Source of the DNA: Ferrovibrio sp041906005
Lineage (GTDB): Bacteria > Pseudomonadota > Alphaproteobacteria > Ferrovibrionales > Ferrovibrionaceae
NCBI RefSeq assembly: GCF_041906005.1
Contig: NZ_JAYRJY010000001.1
Location: 1,054,001 to 1,118,000, forward strand
DNA length: 64,000 bases
Reading direction: 5' to 3'
Below, piece by piece: positions 36,535-48,097 of this stretch (its first letter is position 1; every line of letters starts with the position of its first letter). The notes under the pieces were generated by a model, which had not been told where the DNA came from, did not search any database, and saw only the letters and a list, made by a program, of their open reading frames with translations. Made by a program: the position numbers and the translations under genes.

Positions 36535-38136
36535 ATGCGTTCGCGTCGATTCCGTCAACTCGCATCTGTGATCGGTCTGGGCATCGGGCTTGGGCTGCTG
36601 GCCGGGGCCGCCACCGAGGCTGTCGCCCAGGACAAGAAAACCCTGCGCTTCGTGCCCCATTCGGGCCTGCGCATTACCGATCCGACCATCACCACCGCGT
36701 TCATCTCGCGCAACCACGGCTACATGATCTACGACACGTTGTTCGCCGTGAACGACAAGATGGAAGTGAAGCCACAGATGGTGGAGAAGTATGAGCTGAG
36801 CGCCGACAAGCTCACCTATACCTTCACCCTGCGCGATGGCCTGAAGTTCCACAATGGCGCGCCGGTCACCACCGCCGACGTCATTGCCTCGCTGCAGCGC
36901 TGGGGCAAGGCCGACGGCATGGGCCAGAAGCTGCTGTCCTACACCAAGGAAATGGTCGCCGTTAACGACAAGACCTTCCAACTGGTGCTGAAGGAACCCT
37001 ACGGCCTGGTGCTCGATTCGCTGGGCAAGCCCAGCTCGAACGTGCCCTTCATCATGACGAAGGAAATGGCCGCCACCCCGCACACCCAGAACGTGCCGGA
37101 CGAAATCGGCTCGGGTCCGTTCCGCATGATCAAGTCGGAATTCCAGCCCGGCGTGAAGGTAGTTTACGAGAAGAACCCCGACTACAAGCCGCGCAGCGAG
37201 GCCCCCAGCTTCATGAGCGGCGGCAAGCTCGCCAAGGTCGACCGCGTCGAGTGGATCACGATGAGCGACGCCCAGACCGCGATGAACGCCATCGTGAAGG
37301 GTGAAATCGACATCTGGGAACAGGCTTCCTACGATCTGCTGCCCGAGCTGAAGAAATCCAAGGACGTGGTGGTCAAGGATTTCGGCCCGCTGGGCATGAA
37401 CTACATGATGCGCATGAACTGGCTGCAGCCGCCGCTGGATAACGTGAAGGTGCGCCAGGCCATCCTGCATGCCATCTACCAGGAAGATTACCTGGCGGCC
37501 CAGGTCGGCGATCCGGAGTATTACAAGGTCTGCGGCGCGATGTTTGGCTGCAACACCCCGCTGAAGAGCGAGGAAGGCGCGGTCGGCACCAAGAAACCTG
37601 ACCTGGCCAAGGCCAAGAAACTGCTGGCGGAAAGCGGCTACAAGGGCGAGAAAATCGTCATCATGGCGCCGACCGACCTGAACAGCATCTCGCAGCTGCC
37701 GCTGGTCACCGCGCCGGTCCTGCGCTCCATCGGCATGAATATCGACCTGCAGTCGATGGACTGGCAGACGCTGGTGGGCCGCCGCGCCAAGATGGACCCT
37801 GTCGACCAGGGCGGCTGGCACATCTTCCACACCGCCTGGGGCACCGCCGACATGATGAACCCCATCGCCAATGCCGGTGTCCGCGGCCTGGGCAAGCAGG
37901 GCGGCTTCTTCGGCTGGACCGAAGATGCCGAAATCGAGAAGCTGCGCGATGCCTATGCCCGCGAGACCGATCCGGCCAAGCAGAAAGAGCTGGCTGTCGC
38001 GGTGCAGAAGCGCGCCTACGAGCTGGTCATGTACATCCCGCTCGGCGAATACTTCCAGCCGTCGGCGATCCGCAAGAATATCGAAGGCCTGCTGCCCAGC
38101 CCGGCCTTCCTGCTGTGGAATGTCGAGAAGAAGTGA
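36535..38136 (+). CDS. ABC transporter substrate-binding protein, family 5 (peptide type)
   Basis: 533 aa periplasmic binding protein. The signal peptide (MRSRRFRQLASVIGLGIGLGLLAGAATEAVAQ) precedes DKKTLRFVPHSGLRITDPTITTAF. The SBP_bac_5 core shows LTYTFTLRDGLKFHNGAPVTTADVIASLQRW and IGSGPFRMIKSEFQPGVKVVYEKNPDY. Relatives bind dipeptides, glutathione, nickel or opines, so the ligand is open. Heads the operon with two permeases, a fused ATPase, an M20 enzyme and an amidase. Confidence 0.92.
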   Translation: MRSRRFRQLASVIGLGIGLGLLAGAATEAVAQDKKTLRFVPHSGLRITDPTITTAFISRNHGYMIYDTLFAVNDKMEVKPQMVEKYELSADKLTYTFTLRDGLKFHNGAPVTTADVIASLQRWGKADGMGQKLLSYTKEMVAVNDKTFQLVLKEPYGLVLDSLGKPSSNVPFIMTKEMAATPHTQNVPDEIGSGPFRMIKSEFQPGVKVVYEKNPDYKPRSEAPSFMSGGKLAKVDRVEWITMSDAQTAMNAIVKGEIDIWEQASYDLLPELKKSKDVVVKDFGPLGMNYMMRMNWLQPPLDNVKVRQAILHAIYQEDYLAAQVGDPEYYKVCGAMFGCNTPLKSEEGAVGTKKPDLAKAKKLLAESGYKGEKIVIMAPTDLNSISQLPLVTAPVLRSIGMNIDLQSMDWQTLVGRRAKMDPVDQGGWHIFHTAWGTADMMNPIANAGVRGLGKQGGFFGWTEDAEIEKLRDAYARETDPAKQKELAVAVQKRAYELVMYIPLGEYFQPSAIRKNIEGLLPSPAFLLWNVEKK

Positions 38137-38167
38137 GCCTGGCATAGTTGTTGCGTAACGTTTTTCT

Positions 38168-39109
38168 ATGCTTCGTCTGATTCTTTCACGTCTGATGGCT
38201 GCCATCCCCGTCATGGGGGTGGTAGCCATTTTCGTTTTCCTGATGCTGCGTCTCAGCCCGGGCGATCCGGCGGCAATCCTCGCCGGTGATGCCGCCACGC
38301 CGGAAACCATCGCCGCCATCCGCGCCGATCTGGGCCTCGACCGGCCGATCTGGGAGCAGTTCGTGACCTGGGCCGGCCAGCTGGCGCAGGGCGATCTGGG
38401 ACGATCCGTGCTGTCCAAGCAGCCGGTCGCCATGATGATCGGCCAGCGCATCGAACCCACCATCTCGCTGGCCCTCACCACCCTGATCTTCGCCGTGCTG
38501 GTGGCCGTGCCGATCGGCATCATCGCCGCCTGGAAGCAGGGCGGCTGGCTCGACCGCGGCATCATGGCCCTGTCGGTGGTCGGCTTTTCGATCCCGGTCT
38601 TCGTGCTGGGCTATATCCTGATCTACGTTTTTTCGATGAAGCTCGATCTCTTTCCGGTGCAGGGCTTCACCTCGCTGGGCGATGGCCTGCTGCCGTTTGC
38701 GCAGCGCATCGCCCTGCCGACCCTGACGCTCAGCTTCATCTATATCGCCCTGTTTGCCCGCATCACCCGCGCCGCCATGCTGGAGGTTCTGGGCGAGGAT
38801 TATATCCGCACCGCCCACGCCAAGGGTTTGAGCGAAAGCGCCGTGCTGGTCAGGCACGCCCTGCGCAATGCCGCCGTGCCGATCGTGTCGGTGATCGGCA
38901 TCGGCTTCGCCCTGCTGATCGGCGGCGTTGTGATCACGGAAACCGTCTTCAATATCCCCGGCATCGGCCGCCTGGTCGTCGAAGCGGTGCTGGCGCGCGA
39001 CTATCCGATCATCCAGGGCGTGATCCTGCTGTTCTCGGGCATCTACGTGCTCATCAACCTGGCGATCGACATCGCCTATGTGCTTCTCGATCCGCGGATC
39101 CGTTACTGA
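38168..39109 (+). CDS. Peptide-type ABC transporter permease (DppB/GsiC-like)
   Basis: 313 aa, six-helix inner-membrane permease. It opens MLRLILSRLMAAIPVMGVVAIFVFLMLRLSPGDPAAILAGDAATPE, the DppB hallmark, and carries the EAA loop EDYIRTAHAKGLSESAVLVRHALRNAAVPIV. The stop overlaps the next permease start by 1 base (TGATG). Confidence 0.93.
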   Translation: MLRLILSRLMAAIPVMGVVAIFVFLMLRLSPGDPAAILAGDAATPETIAAIRADLGLDRPIWEQFVTWAGQLAQGDLGRSVLSKQPVAMMIGQRIEPTISLALTTLIFAVLVAVPIGIIAAWKQGGWLDRGIMALSVVGFSIPVFVLGYILIYVFSMKLDLFPVQGFTSLGDGLLPFAQRIALPTLTLSFIYIALFARITRAAMLEVLGEDYIRTAHAKGLSESAVLVRHALRNAAVPIVSVIGIGFALLIGGVVITETVFNIPGIGRLVVEAVLARDYPIIQGVILLFSGIYVLINLAIDIAYVLLDPRIRY

Positions 39110-39951
39110 TGCGCACCCTGTTCCGCCACCCTGCCTTCAGCAATCCGTCGGTGTTGATTGGCGGCGGCATCCTGCTGCTGCTGCTGGCCATCACGTTGCT
39201 GGCGCCGATGCTGACCGATGTCGACCCCACCGCCATCGCCCCGCGCTATCGCCTCAAGCCGCCATCCGACCAGTTCCTGCTCGGCACCGACAGCCTGGGT
39301 CGCGACATCTGGACCCGCGTGGTGTATGGCGGCCGCGTCTCGCTGCTGGTCAGCGCCTGCGTTTCAGTCATAGCCATCTCGATTGGCCTGCTGATCGGCC
39401 TGGTGGCCGGTTACATCCGCTGGCTCGACGGGCCGGTGATGCGCGCCATGGACGGCCTGATGGCCATCCCCGGCATCCTGCTGGCCATCGCGCTGGTCTC
39501 GCTGTCGGGAGCCAACCTGGTCACGGTGATCGTCGCGATTGTGGTGCCGGAAATCCCGCGCGTGGCACGGCTGGTGCGCGGCGTGGTGCTGTCGATCCGC
39601 GAGGAGCCCTATGTCGAGGCCGCGATTGGGCTTGGCACGCCGACGCCCAAGATCCTGATCCAGCATATTCTACCCAACACCATTGCGCCGCTGATCGTGC
39701 AGGGCACTTACATCTGCGCCTCCGCCATCCTGGTGGAAGCGATCCTGAGCTTCCTCGGCGCCGGCCTGCCCAGCGAAATCCCCACCTGGGGCAACATCAT
39801 AGCCGAGGGTCGCGCCGTGTTTCAGCGCGCGCCCTGGATCATCCTGTTCCCCGGCGGCTTCCTGGCCTGCACCATCCTGGCGGTCAACATCCTGGGCGAC
39901 GGCCTGCGCGACACGCTCGATCCGCGCATGAAGAAACGGCTGGGGGCCTGA
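39109..39951 (+). CDS. Peptide-type ABC transporter permease (DppC/GsiD-like)
   Basis: 280 aa. The DppC signature LLGTDSLGRDIWTRVVYGGRVSL is near residue 65, and the EAA loop EPYVEAAIGLGTPTPKILIQHILPNTIAPLIVQ contacts the ATPase. It ends in the common RDTLDPRMKKRLGA. Directly coupled to the upstream permease gene. Confidence 0.93.
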   Translation: MRTLFRHPAFSNPSVLIGGGILLLLLAITLLAPMLTDVDPTAIAPRYRLKPPSDQFLLGTDSLGRDIWTRVVYGGRVSLLVSACVSVIAISIGLLIGLVAGYIRWLDGPVMRAMDGLMAIPGILLAIALVSLSGANLVTVIVAIVVPEIPRVARLVRGVVLSIREEPYVEAAIGLGTPTPKILIQHILPNTIAPLIVQGTYICASAILVEAILSFLGAGLPSEIPTWGNIIAEGRAVFQRAPWIILFPGGFLACTILAVNILGDGLRDTLDPRMKKRLGA

Positions 39952-39954
39952 GCC

Positions 39955-41589
<1,635 letters not shown>

Positions 41590-41642
41590 CCTGCCGGCAC
41601 AGGCAGGTCGGAAAGACAGGCGGGGCGGAAAGGAGGAACGCG

Positions 41643-42941
41643 ATGTCGGATACCCTGGACGCGACCGTCGACCAAGGGCAGGTCGAAACGGCCGTTGCCG
41701 GCCTGCGCGGCGAGGCCGTCGACCTGCTGCTCGACCTCGTGCATCACCCTTCCCTGCTGGGGCAGGAGCGCAGCGCGCAGGACCGCATGCGCGAGGTTTT
41801 CACAGAACTGGGCCTGCAGGTGGATGAATTCGCCATTGACGAGGCGAAGATCCGGCACCACCCAGGTTATTCACCATCAATCGTTTCCTACGACGGCCGC
41901 CACAACATCGTCGGCATCCATGAACCGCGGCGCGGCACGCATGGCCGTTCGCTGATCTTCAACGGCCATATCGATGTGGTGCCTGTGGGCGCCGAAAGCC
42001 TGTGGACAAAACCGCCATTCGAGCCCTGGATCAAGGACGACCGTCTTTACGGCCGTGGCGCCGGCGACATGAAGGCCGGCATCGTCGCCTACACCATGGC
42101 GCTCAAGGCCCTGCAGAGGCTTGGCCTCGAACCGGCCGCGAAAGTGATCCTGCAGTCGGTGGTGGAAGAGGAATGTACCGGCAACGGGGCTCTGGCCTGC
42201 CTGGTAGAGGGCTACACCGCCGATGCCGCCATCATCCCCGAACCCACGCCGGGCATTCTGCAGGCGCAGATGGGCGTGATGTGGCTGGCGCTGGAAGTCT
42301 CGGGCAAACCGGTACATGCCTCGGTGGCCCATACCGGCGTCGGCGCCATTGATTTCGCCACCTACATGTTCGGCGAACTCAAGAAACTGGAACAGCGCTG
42401 GAATGCAGCCGAGCATCGCCATGCCTGTTATCACAGGCACGAGCACCCGGTGAATTTCAACCTCGGAAAAATCCAGGGCGGCGAATGGGCCTCGTCGGTG
42501 CCGACTTCGGCGCGCGCCGATATCCGGCTCGGCTTCTATCCCGGCAAGAGTCCCGCCGAGGTGCGGAGCGAGGTGGAGGCCCTGCTGGCCGATGCCTATC
42601 GCCGGCACCCGATGAGCAACAGCCTGACCTACCGCGTGATCTACGAAGGCTTCCAGGCCGAGGGTTTTGAACTCGACATGAACCAGCCGGTGATCACGAC
42701 CTTGAGCGACTGCGTGCGCGACGTGACCGGGAAGACAGCGGATTACACCGCCTTCACCGGCACCACCGATGCCCGCTTCTTCAATCTCTATGGCAATACG
42801 CCGGCCACCTGCTATGGCCCCCATGCCGAGAACATCCACGGCATCGACGAATGGGTATCCATCGACAGCATGATGGATGTCGCCAAGGTGCTGGCCCTGT
42901 TCATGACGCGCTGGTGCGGCGTGAACCGTCTCGATTCCTGA
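41643..42941 (+). CDS. M20 family metallohydrolase (ArgE/DapE-type deacylase)
   Basis: 432 aa dizinc amidohydrolase. Metal ligands appear in LIFNGHIDVVPVG (His109, Asp111), GRGAGDMKAGIVAY (Asp142) and SVVEEECTGNG (catalytic Glu pair). The dimerisation lid contains HEHPVNFNLGKIQGGEWASSVPTSARADIRLGFYPG. It removes an acyl or aminoacyl group from an imported amide or peptide (inference from operon position). Located 53 bases after the transporter ATPase gene. Confidence 0.9.
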   Translation: MSDTLDATVDQGQVETAVAGLRGEAVDLLLDLVHHPSLLGQERSAQDRMREVFTELGLQVDEFAIDEAKIRHHPGYSPSIVSYDGRHNIVGIHEPRRGTHGRSLIFNGHIDVVPVGAESLWTKPPFEPWIKDDRLYGRGAGDMKAGIVAYTMALKALQRLGLEPAAKVILQSVVEEECTGNGALACLVEGYTADAAIIPEPTPGILQAQMGVMWLALEVSGKPVHASVAHTGVGAIDFATYMFGELKKLEQRWNAAEHRHACYHRHEHPVNFNLGKIQGGEWASSVPTSARADIRLGFYPGKSPAEVRSEVEALLADAYRRHPMSNSLTYRVIYEGFQAEGFELDMNQPVITTLSDCVRDVTGKTADYTAFTGTTDARFFNLYGNTPATCYGPHAENIHGIDEWVSIDSMMDVAKVLALFMTRWCGVNRLDS

Positions 42942-42959
42942 TCCGATCCGGAGGGCGAC

Positions 42960-44348
42960 ATGACCGCGCTGCACGACTTGACCGCCCATGACCTGTGGAT
43001 GGGCTATCGCACCGGCCGCATTTCGCCGGTGGAGGCGACCCGGGCCGCGCTGGCGCGCATCAAGGCCTGGGAACCGAAACTGAACGCCATGTATCTGGTC
43101 GACGAGGCCAGCGCCCTGGCCCAGGCCAAGGCCGCGGAACAACGCTGGCGCAAGGGCGATGCACTGAGCCCGCTGGACGGCGTGCCGATCACGCTGAAGG
43201 AAAACATCGCCAGCAAGGGCGTGCCCACCCCCATCGGGACAGCAGCGGCCGAGATGACCCCCAGCGCAATCGACGCCCCGCCGGCGGCGCGGGTGAAGGA
43301 AGCCGGCTGCGTCATCCTGGGCAAGACCACGATGCCGGATTTCGGCATGCTCGCCTCGGGCGTTTCCAGCCTGCATGGCACCACGCGCAATCCCTGGGAC
43401 ATCCGGCGCAACACGGCCGGATCGTCATCGGGTGCCGGCGCCGCCGTGGCGGCCGGCTATGGCCCATTGGCGCTGGGCACCGATATCGGCGGCAGCGTAC
43501 GCCTGCCGGCTGCCTATAACGGCATCTTCGCGCTGAAGCCCAGCCTGGGCCGCGTCCCGATCAACCCACCCTGGCTCGGCCGCGTCACCGGGCCGATGAC
43601 GCGCACGGTGATGGATTCCGCCCTGCTGATGAACCACCTGACCCGGCCGGATGCGCGCGACTACATGGCCCTGCCCTATCAGGAAACCGATTATCCCAAG
43701 CTGCTGGACGGGGAAGCGAAAGGCAAACGCATTGGCCTGCTGCTGGATATCGGCCATGGCACCAAGCCTCAGCCCGCGGTGCGCGAGGCCATCGAGCGGG
43801 CGGCGAAGCTCTTCGCTGCAGCCGGCGCCCACGTCGAGCCCGTGAAGCCTTTCGTTACGGCGACGATGATGAACGGGCTGGACACCATGTTCCGCTCGCG
43901 CGCCTGGGCCGATTTCGAACTGATGCCACCGGCGCGGCAGGCCAAGGTACTGCCCTTCATCGCCGACTGGTGCCGCGGCGCTGCGACCTTCACCGCCGCC
44001 CAGGCCATGCGTGCGCTGGCCCAGGTCTTTGCCCTGCGCGAGGCCGCCGTGACTGCGACCGAACCTTACGATTTCCTGCTGACGCCCACCTCGCCGATCA
44101 CGGCCTATGCGGCGGAGGAAGCCTGCCCGGGCAACGATACCGAGCGGCCCTTCGACCATATCTGCTTCACTGCCCCCTTCAACATGTCGGAACAGCCGGC
44201 CGCATCGATCTGCGCCGGCTATGATGAGGATGGCCTGCCGATCGGCCTGCAGATCGTCGGCCACCGTTTCGACGATGTCGGCGTGCTGCGGATGGCGCAT
44301 ATCTTCGAGCAGATGCGGCCAGCCCTGCGCCCCTGGCCAGAGCCATGA
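42960..44348 (+). CDS. Amidase signature enzyme
   Basis: 462 aa. The Ser-cisSer-Lys triad is visible: Lys80 in GVPITLKENIASKG, the GSSSGAG run around Ser155-157, and nucleophile Ser179 in GTDIGGSVRLPAAYNG. Substrate not predictable; related enzymes include Glu-tRNA amidotransferase GatA and many catabolic amidases. No gatB/gatC is adjacent, so a catabolic role with the transporter and M20 enzyme is favoured. It starts 18 bases after the M20 stop. Confidence 0.9.
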   Translation: MTALHDLTAHDLWMGYRTGRISPVEATRAALARIKAWEPKLNAMYLVDEASALAQAKAAEQRWRKGDALSPLDGVPITLKENIASKGVPTPIGTAAAEMTPSAIDAPPAARVKEAGCVILGKTTMPDFGMLASGVSSLHGTTRNPWDIRRNTAGSSSGAGAAVAAGYGPLALGTDIGGSVRLPAAYNGIFALKPSLGRVPINPPWLGRVTGPMTRTVMDSALLMNHLTRPDARDYMALPYQETDYPKLLDGEAKGKRIGLLLDIGHGTKPQPAVREAIERAAKLFAAAGAHVEPVKPFVTATMMNGLDTMFRSRAWADFELMPPARQAKVLPFIADWCRGAATFTAAQAMRALAQVFALREAAVTATEPYDFLLTPTSPITAYAAEEACPGNDTERPFDHICFTAPFNMSEQPAASICAGYDEDGLPIGLQIVGHRFDDVGVLRMAHIFEQMRPALRPWPEP

Positions 44349-44360
44349 GCAGCAAACCGG

Positions 44361-45083
44361 CTACAGGCTGCGCCGGATAACGGCAGGCAGCATCCGCAAC
44401 CAGCGGCCGATGCGGGGTTGCGAAAGACGCAGCGTACGCTGCCATGGTTCAGGGTGAATCAGCGGCAGGATCTCGTCCGGTGCGATCACCAGCGTCTGAA
44501 GCGCCGGATGCGCCGCCAGATGGGCGCGCTCGACATACAGCAAGATATTCTGCTTGTACCACCACGCCACGCGAGGATCGTTCCATACAGAAAACCGGAA
44601 CAGGTCGATCGCCGCATAATCATGCCGCTCGAACAGGTTGGCCCAATAAGCGGGCCATTGCTCGTTGAAATGATTGAGGCCGCCCTGCCCCGGTATTGCT
44701 GCAGAAAAAAGCACTGCAGGGGCCAGCGCCGTCAGTTCCGCCACGAACCCCGCCGCGCGTTCCTCGTGCAGGTGCTCTGCAACTTCCAAGCTTATCGCCA
44801 GATCGAATTTTCGGCCAAGTTGGAGCGGCTTATCCAGAGGGGTACGCTGAAACCGGTCGAGCGGGATTTTGAGCGACTTGCCGCTATGCCAGGGGCCGTC
44901 CACACCGTAGATGTCGGCAACGCCAGACTGTTGCAGCGTGGCCAACCAGCCTCCATCGCCGCAGCCGATATCAACAGCCGAGGCTACAGCCAGATGCCGC
45001 AATAACATGGGCAGGATGACGCGCGACGACGGCTCGGCGGTTTCGCCAAGGGCTTGGTAGAAGTCTTCCCGGTAAGTCTCCAT
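44361..45083 (-). CDS. Class I SAM-dependent methyltransferase
   Basis: 240 aa from METYREDFYQALGETAEPSSR. The SAM-binding motif I is ASAVDIGCGDGGWLATLQ, then DIYGVDG (motif II) and KFDLAISLEVAEHLHEERAAGFVAEL. Typical of methyltransferases in polysaccharide clusters. It is the last gene of an operon with a glycosyltransferase and an AsnB-like enzyme, so a sugar or amide methylation is possible (inference). Start chosen at the internal Met matching the domain. Confidence 0.85.
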   Translation of the reverse strand: METYREDFYQALGETAEPSSRVILPMLLRHLAVASAVDIGCGDGGWLATLQQSGVADIYGVDGPWHSGKSLKIPLDRFQRTPLDKPLQLGRKFDLAISLEVAEHLHEERAAGFVAELTALAPAVLFSAAIPGQGGLNHFNEQWPAYWANLFERHDYAAIDLFRFSVWNDPRVAWWYKQNILLYVERAHLAAHPALQTLVIAPDEILPLIHPEPWQRTLRLSQPRIGRWLRMLPAVIRRSL

Positions 45084-45126
45084 GAGGCCTGCATACCGCA
45101 AGATGACAAAAACGACAATTCGCCGC

Positions 45127-47031
45127 TTATGGCGTGACGCAGGTTTTCCCGTACCAGGATCGCAACATCAGGATCACCCATAGCGGAAATGCCCAGTTGC
45201 GGCGGCCGGAACGATGTTCGACCCATCGGTTGCGTACAGGACGTGGATCGAACAGTCCGCCGCAGGACAGATCATCCGAAGCGATCAGATCATCGGCCCA
45301 GTCACGCAAGGGGCCACGCAACCAGTCGCGCAGCGGCGGATCGAACCCCTGTTTCGGCCTGTCGATCAGAGCCTGTGGCACGTGGCGGTACAGCACCTGC
45401 CGCAGCAGATGCTTGCCCCGACCGGCCTGGTATTTCATTGCCATCGGCAGCGACCAGGCGAATTCCGCCAGTGTCGGTTGCAGCAACGGAGCGCGTACCT
45501 CCAGCGACACCGCCATGCTGGCGCGGTCGATCTTGGTTTCAAGGTCGTCGGGCAGATACAGGGCAGCGTCCATCGCCATGAAGCGCTGCGCCAGCGACGG
45601 CAGACCGGCCAGGGGCCGCGCCGCGGCCTGCCAGGGCTCCGCGGCTGATGCGTTGTCCGGAAGCAGGCCATCACCGGCAGTCCACCAGGAAAGGGCATCG
45701 CGATACAGTAGCTCCGGTGCGCCGGCTGCATAGGGTTCCAGCTTGCGCCGGATACGGCGCAGCGGCGGCCAATCCTGCCCTGTCATGCCGTCTGCAACAA
45801 ACGCAGCTATGCCGCGCACCCATGCAGGCTTACGGGCTACGCGGTGCCAGGCCCGCTCGGCACCGTAATAACGAGGATAGCCGCCAAACAATTCATCGCC
45901 GCCATCGCCAGAGAGCGCCACCGTGACATGCGGCCTGGTTGCCCGACAGAGCAAGGCCGTGGGAATCTGCGAGGCATCGGCAAAGGGTTCGTCGTACATC
46001 GTGGCCAGACCCGGCACCAGGTCGAGGCAATCCCGTTCGGTCATCGGGATTGCGCTGTGTTCGGCACCGAGATGCCGGGCCACTTCAGCGGCATACGGCG
46101 CCTCGTCATTGGCCCAGTCGGGGAAACTGATGGTGAAGGTGCGCACCGACCTGCCACTGGCACACATCAGGGCGGCAACAATGCTGCTGTCGGTGCCCCC
46201 GGACAGGAACGCTCCCAGCGGCACGTCCGATATCATGCGGCGATCGACCGAAAGCCGCAGCAGGCGTTCCAGTTCCGTAGCGGCGTCGTCTTCATTGCCG
46301 GAAAACCGTCCCGCAACCGCTGCGGCCCGTTCCGGCGCCGACCAGTAGGTGGTTATTCGCGGCTGCCGACGGCCCGCCTCAATGATGGCGAACTGACCGG
46401 GTCCCAAGCGTGAAATCCCGGCAAAAATACTCTGCTGGCCGGGCAACCAGCCATGCCGCAAATAGGCCGCGCAGGCACCCGGATCCAGGCGCGGCGGCCA
46501 TTGCGGCAGGGCCGCAAAGGATTTGAGTTCGGAAGCAAAGGCGAAAACGCCTGCATGCCAGCCATAATACAGGGGTTTCTCGCCGAAGCGGTCGCGCGCC
46601 AGCGTCAGGCGTTGTTCCGCGCAATCCCACAGCGCAAAGGCGAACATGCCATCCACCAGCGCAAGGGCGCGTTCCACGCCATCGCGTTCGATCAGCGCCA
46701 GCAGGACTTCAGTATCGGAATGACCGCGCCAGTTGCCGTTCCCACCATCAGCCAGCATGCGCCGCAGTTCGGTGAAATTGTATATCTCGCCATTGAAGGC
46801 GATGACATAGCGGCCTGAGGCCGAGGCCATCGGCTGATGGCCGGCGGGGCTGAGGTCGATGATCGCAAGTCGGCGGAAACCCAGCGCCACGCCGGCGGCG
46901 GCATCGTGCCAGACACCGGCGTCATCGGGCCCCCGATGCACCAGCTGCTCGGCCATGGCACGTGTCAGGCCTTCCAGTCGCGCAGCGACCTGACTGTGGG
47001 CGGGATCGAATATGCCGGCCAGACCGCACAT
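45127..47031 (-). CDS. asnB: Glutamine-hydrolysing asparagine synthetase-like amidotransferase
   Basis: 634 aa, complete class II amidotransferase. Cys2 of MCGLAGIF is the glutaminase nucleophile and AFNGEIYNFTELR completes that domain. The synthetase domain starts near residue 235 with the PP-loop LGAFLSGGTDSSIVAALM. Further motifs are ALSGDGGDELFGGYPRYY and ETKIDRASMAVSLEVRAPLL. It lies 6 bases after a glycosyltransferase gene, so like many AsnB paralogues in polysaccharide loci it may amidate a uronic-acid sugar rather than make asparagine. Confidence 0.9.
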   Translation of the reverse strand: MCGLAGIFDPAHSQVAARLEGLTRAMAEQLVHRGPDDAGVWHDAAAGVALGFRRLAIIDLSPAGHQPMASASGRYVIAFNGEIYNFTELRRMLADGGNGNWRGHSDTEVLLALIERDGVERALALVDGMFAFALWDCAEQRLTLARDRFGEKPLYYGWHAGVFAFASELKSFAALPQWPPRLDPGACAAYLRHGWLPGQQSIFAGISRLGPGQFAIIEAGRRQPRITTYWSAPERAAAVAGRFSGNEDDAATELERLLRLSVDRRMISDVPLGAFLSGGTDSSIVAALMCASGRSVRTFTISFPDWANDEAPYAAEVARHLGAEHSAIPMTERDCLDLVPGLATMYDEPFADASQIPTALLCRATRPHVTVALSGDGGDELFGGYPRYYGAERAWHRVARKPAWVRGIAAFVADGMTGQDWPPLRRIRRKLEPYAAGAPELLYRDALSWWTAGDGLLPDNASAAEPWQAAARPLAGLPSLAQRFMAMDAALYLPDDLETKIDRASMAVSLEVRAPLLQPTLAEFAWSLPMAMKYQAGRGKHLLRQVLYRHVPQALIDRPKQGFDPPLRDWLRGPLRDWADDLIASDDLSCGGLFDPRPVRNRWVEHRSGRRNWAFPLWVILMLRSWYGKTCVTP

Positions 47032-47037
47032 CGGATT

Positions 47038-47952
47038 TTAGTCAAAAGCCGCAGCGCAGCCTTCAACGAAGGCGGCGTGGTCGCGGGGCAGCGGCAGGTA
47101 GCTGAGCAGGTTGCGCCAGGGCCAGACGCTGTTGAACCATCCCGCCCCCTTGTTGCGGCGCGCGTATTTCCAGGCCCGCCCGGCGGCGCGGCGTACGGCA
47201 AAATCTCTGAGGCCGACATCCAGATCGGGAAAATCGCGGAGGAAATAGGCACAGGCCATGGTGACCCGCCTGAGCTGGCGCCCCTGATGGGTGCCCAGGC
47301 TGCCAGGAACGACAGCCGGCCGATAAGCCACTGGCGCATCGATCCGGATGAAGCTGCCCAGCCGTGCCAGACGCAGGGTCAGGCTGTATTCCTGCGAATG
47401 CACCACGCGTTCGTCGCAGCCGCCGGAGCGGCGCAACGCATCGGTGCGCACAAGGAATTGTGTGGGATTGAACAGCGAATTCCGCAAGGCGGCACGGACC
47501 GGCGAGGGCATGACAAGACGCTCGCCGGCATCGACAGGGGCCGCAAGGTCAGGCAGTGGGCCTTCGGGGGGATAGTACACGGTGCCGCCATAGGCCAGTA
47601 CGGCGCCTGGTTCTGCGATCAACGTTTCCAGCAGCAATCGGGTGGCCGGCCGGCCGATCAGGTCGTCAGCATCGACGAACTTCACGAATGGCATGCTGGC
47701 CCGCTCGATGCCGCGATTGGTGGCATGGGCGGAACCCTGATTGTCCTGTCGATGGATGATCGTGTTCGGCCAGTCCGCCGTCAGCGCGCGCAGCAGATCG
47801 GCGGATCCATCGCTCGAGCCATCGTCGACGAAAATATACTCCCGGTCGAAATCGCCGTCCTGATCCTGGATAGCTGCCAGCACATCCTTCAGATAAGGCG
47901 CCTTGTTATAGACGGGGATGACAAAGGAAACCCCCGGGCGGACGGCCGCCAT
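47038..47952 (-). CDS. Family 2 glycosyltransferase
   Basis: 304 aa GT-A enzyme. The nucleotide-sugar domain opens GVSFVIPVYNKAPYLKDVLAAIQDQ and contains YIFVDDGSSDGSADLL, then the metal-binding acidic motif FVKFVDADDLI. Acceptor-side residues follow (VHSQEYSLTLRLARLG). First gene of the three-gene operon, divergent from hutC. Donor and acceptor unknown. Confidence 0.9.
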   Translation of the reverse strand: MAAVRPGVSFVIPVYNKAPYLKDVLAAIQDQDGDFDREYIFVDDGSSDGSADLLRALTADWPNTIIHRQDNQGSAHATNRGIERASMPFVKFVDADDLIGRPATRLLLETLIAEPGAVLAYGGTVYYPPEGPLPDLAAPVDAGERLVMPSPVRAALRNSLFNPTQFLVRTDALRRSGGCDERVVHSQEYSLTLRLARLGSFIRIDAPVAYRPAVVPGSLGTHQGRQLRRVTMACAYFLRDFPDLDVGLRDFAVRRAAGRAWKYARRNKGAGWFNSVWPWRNLLSYLPLPRDHAAFVEGCAAAFD

Positions 47953-48042
47953 GCTCGCTCCTCAGTGGAAATTGGGTCCTGCCGGCCAGGCATCATTAAG
48001 GTTTCCAGCCCGTGGCCGCAAGCGGCCATTCCCCGGCTGGAC

Positions 48043-48054
48043 TTGTATATACAA
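48043..48054. promoter_or_regulatory. Candidate HutC operator
   Basis: A perfect 12-base palindrome, TTGTATATACAA, 43 bases upstream of hutC. GntR/HutC regulators bind TGTA...TACA-type palindromes, so autorepression relieved by urocanate is expected (family knowledge applied to this site). Confidence 0.65.
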
Positions 48055-48097
48055 TTGAACCTATACTTCCCGCACCAAACAGGGGCAGGAAGACGTC

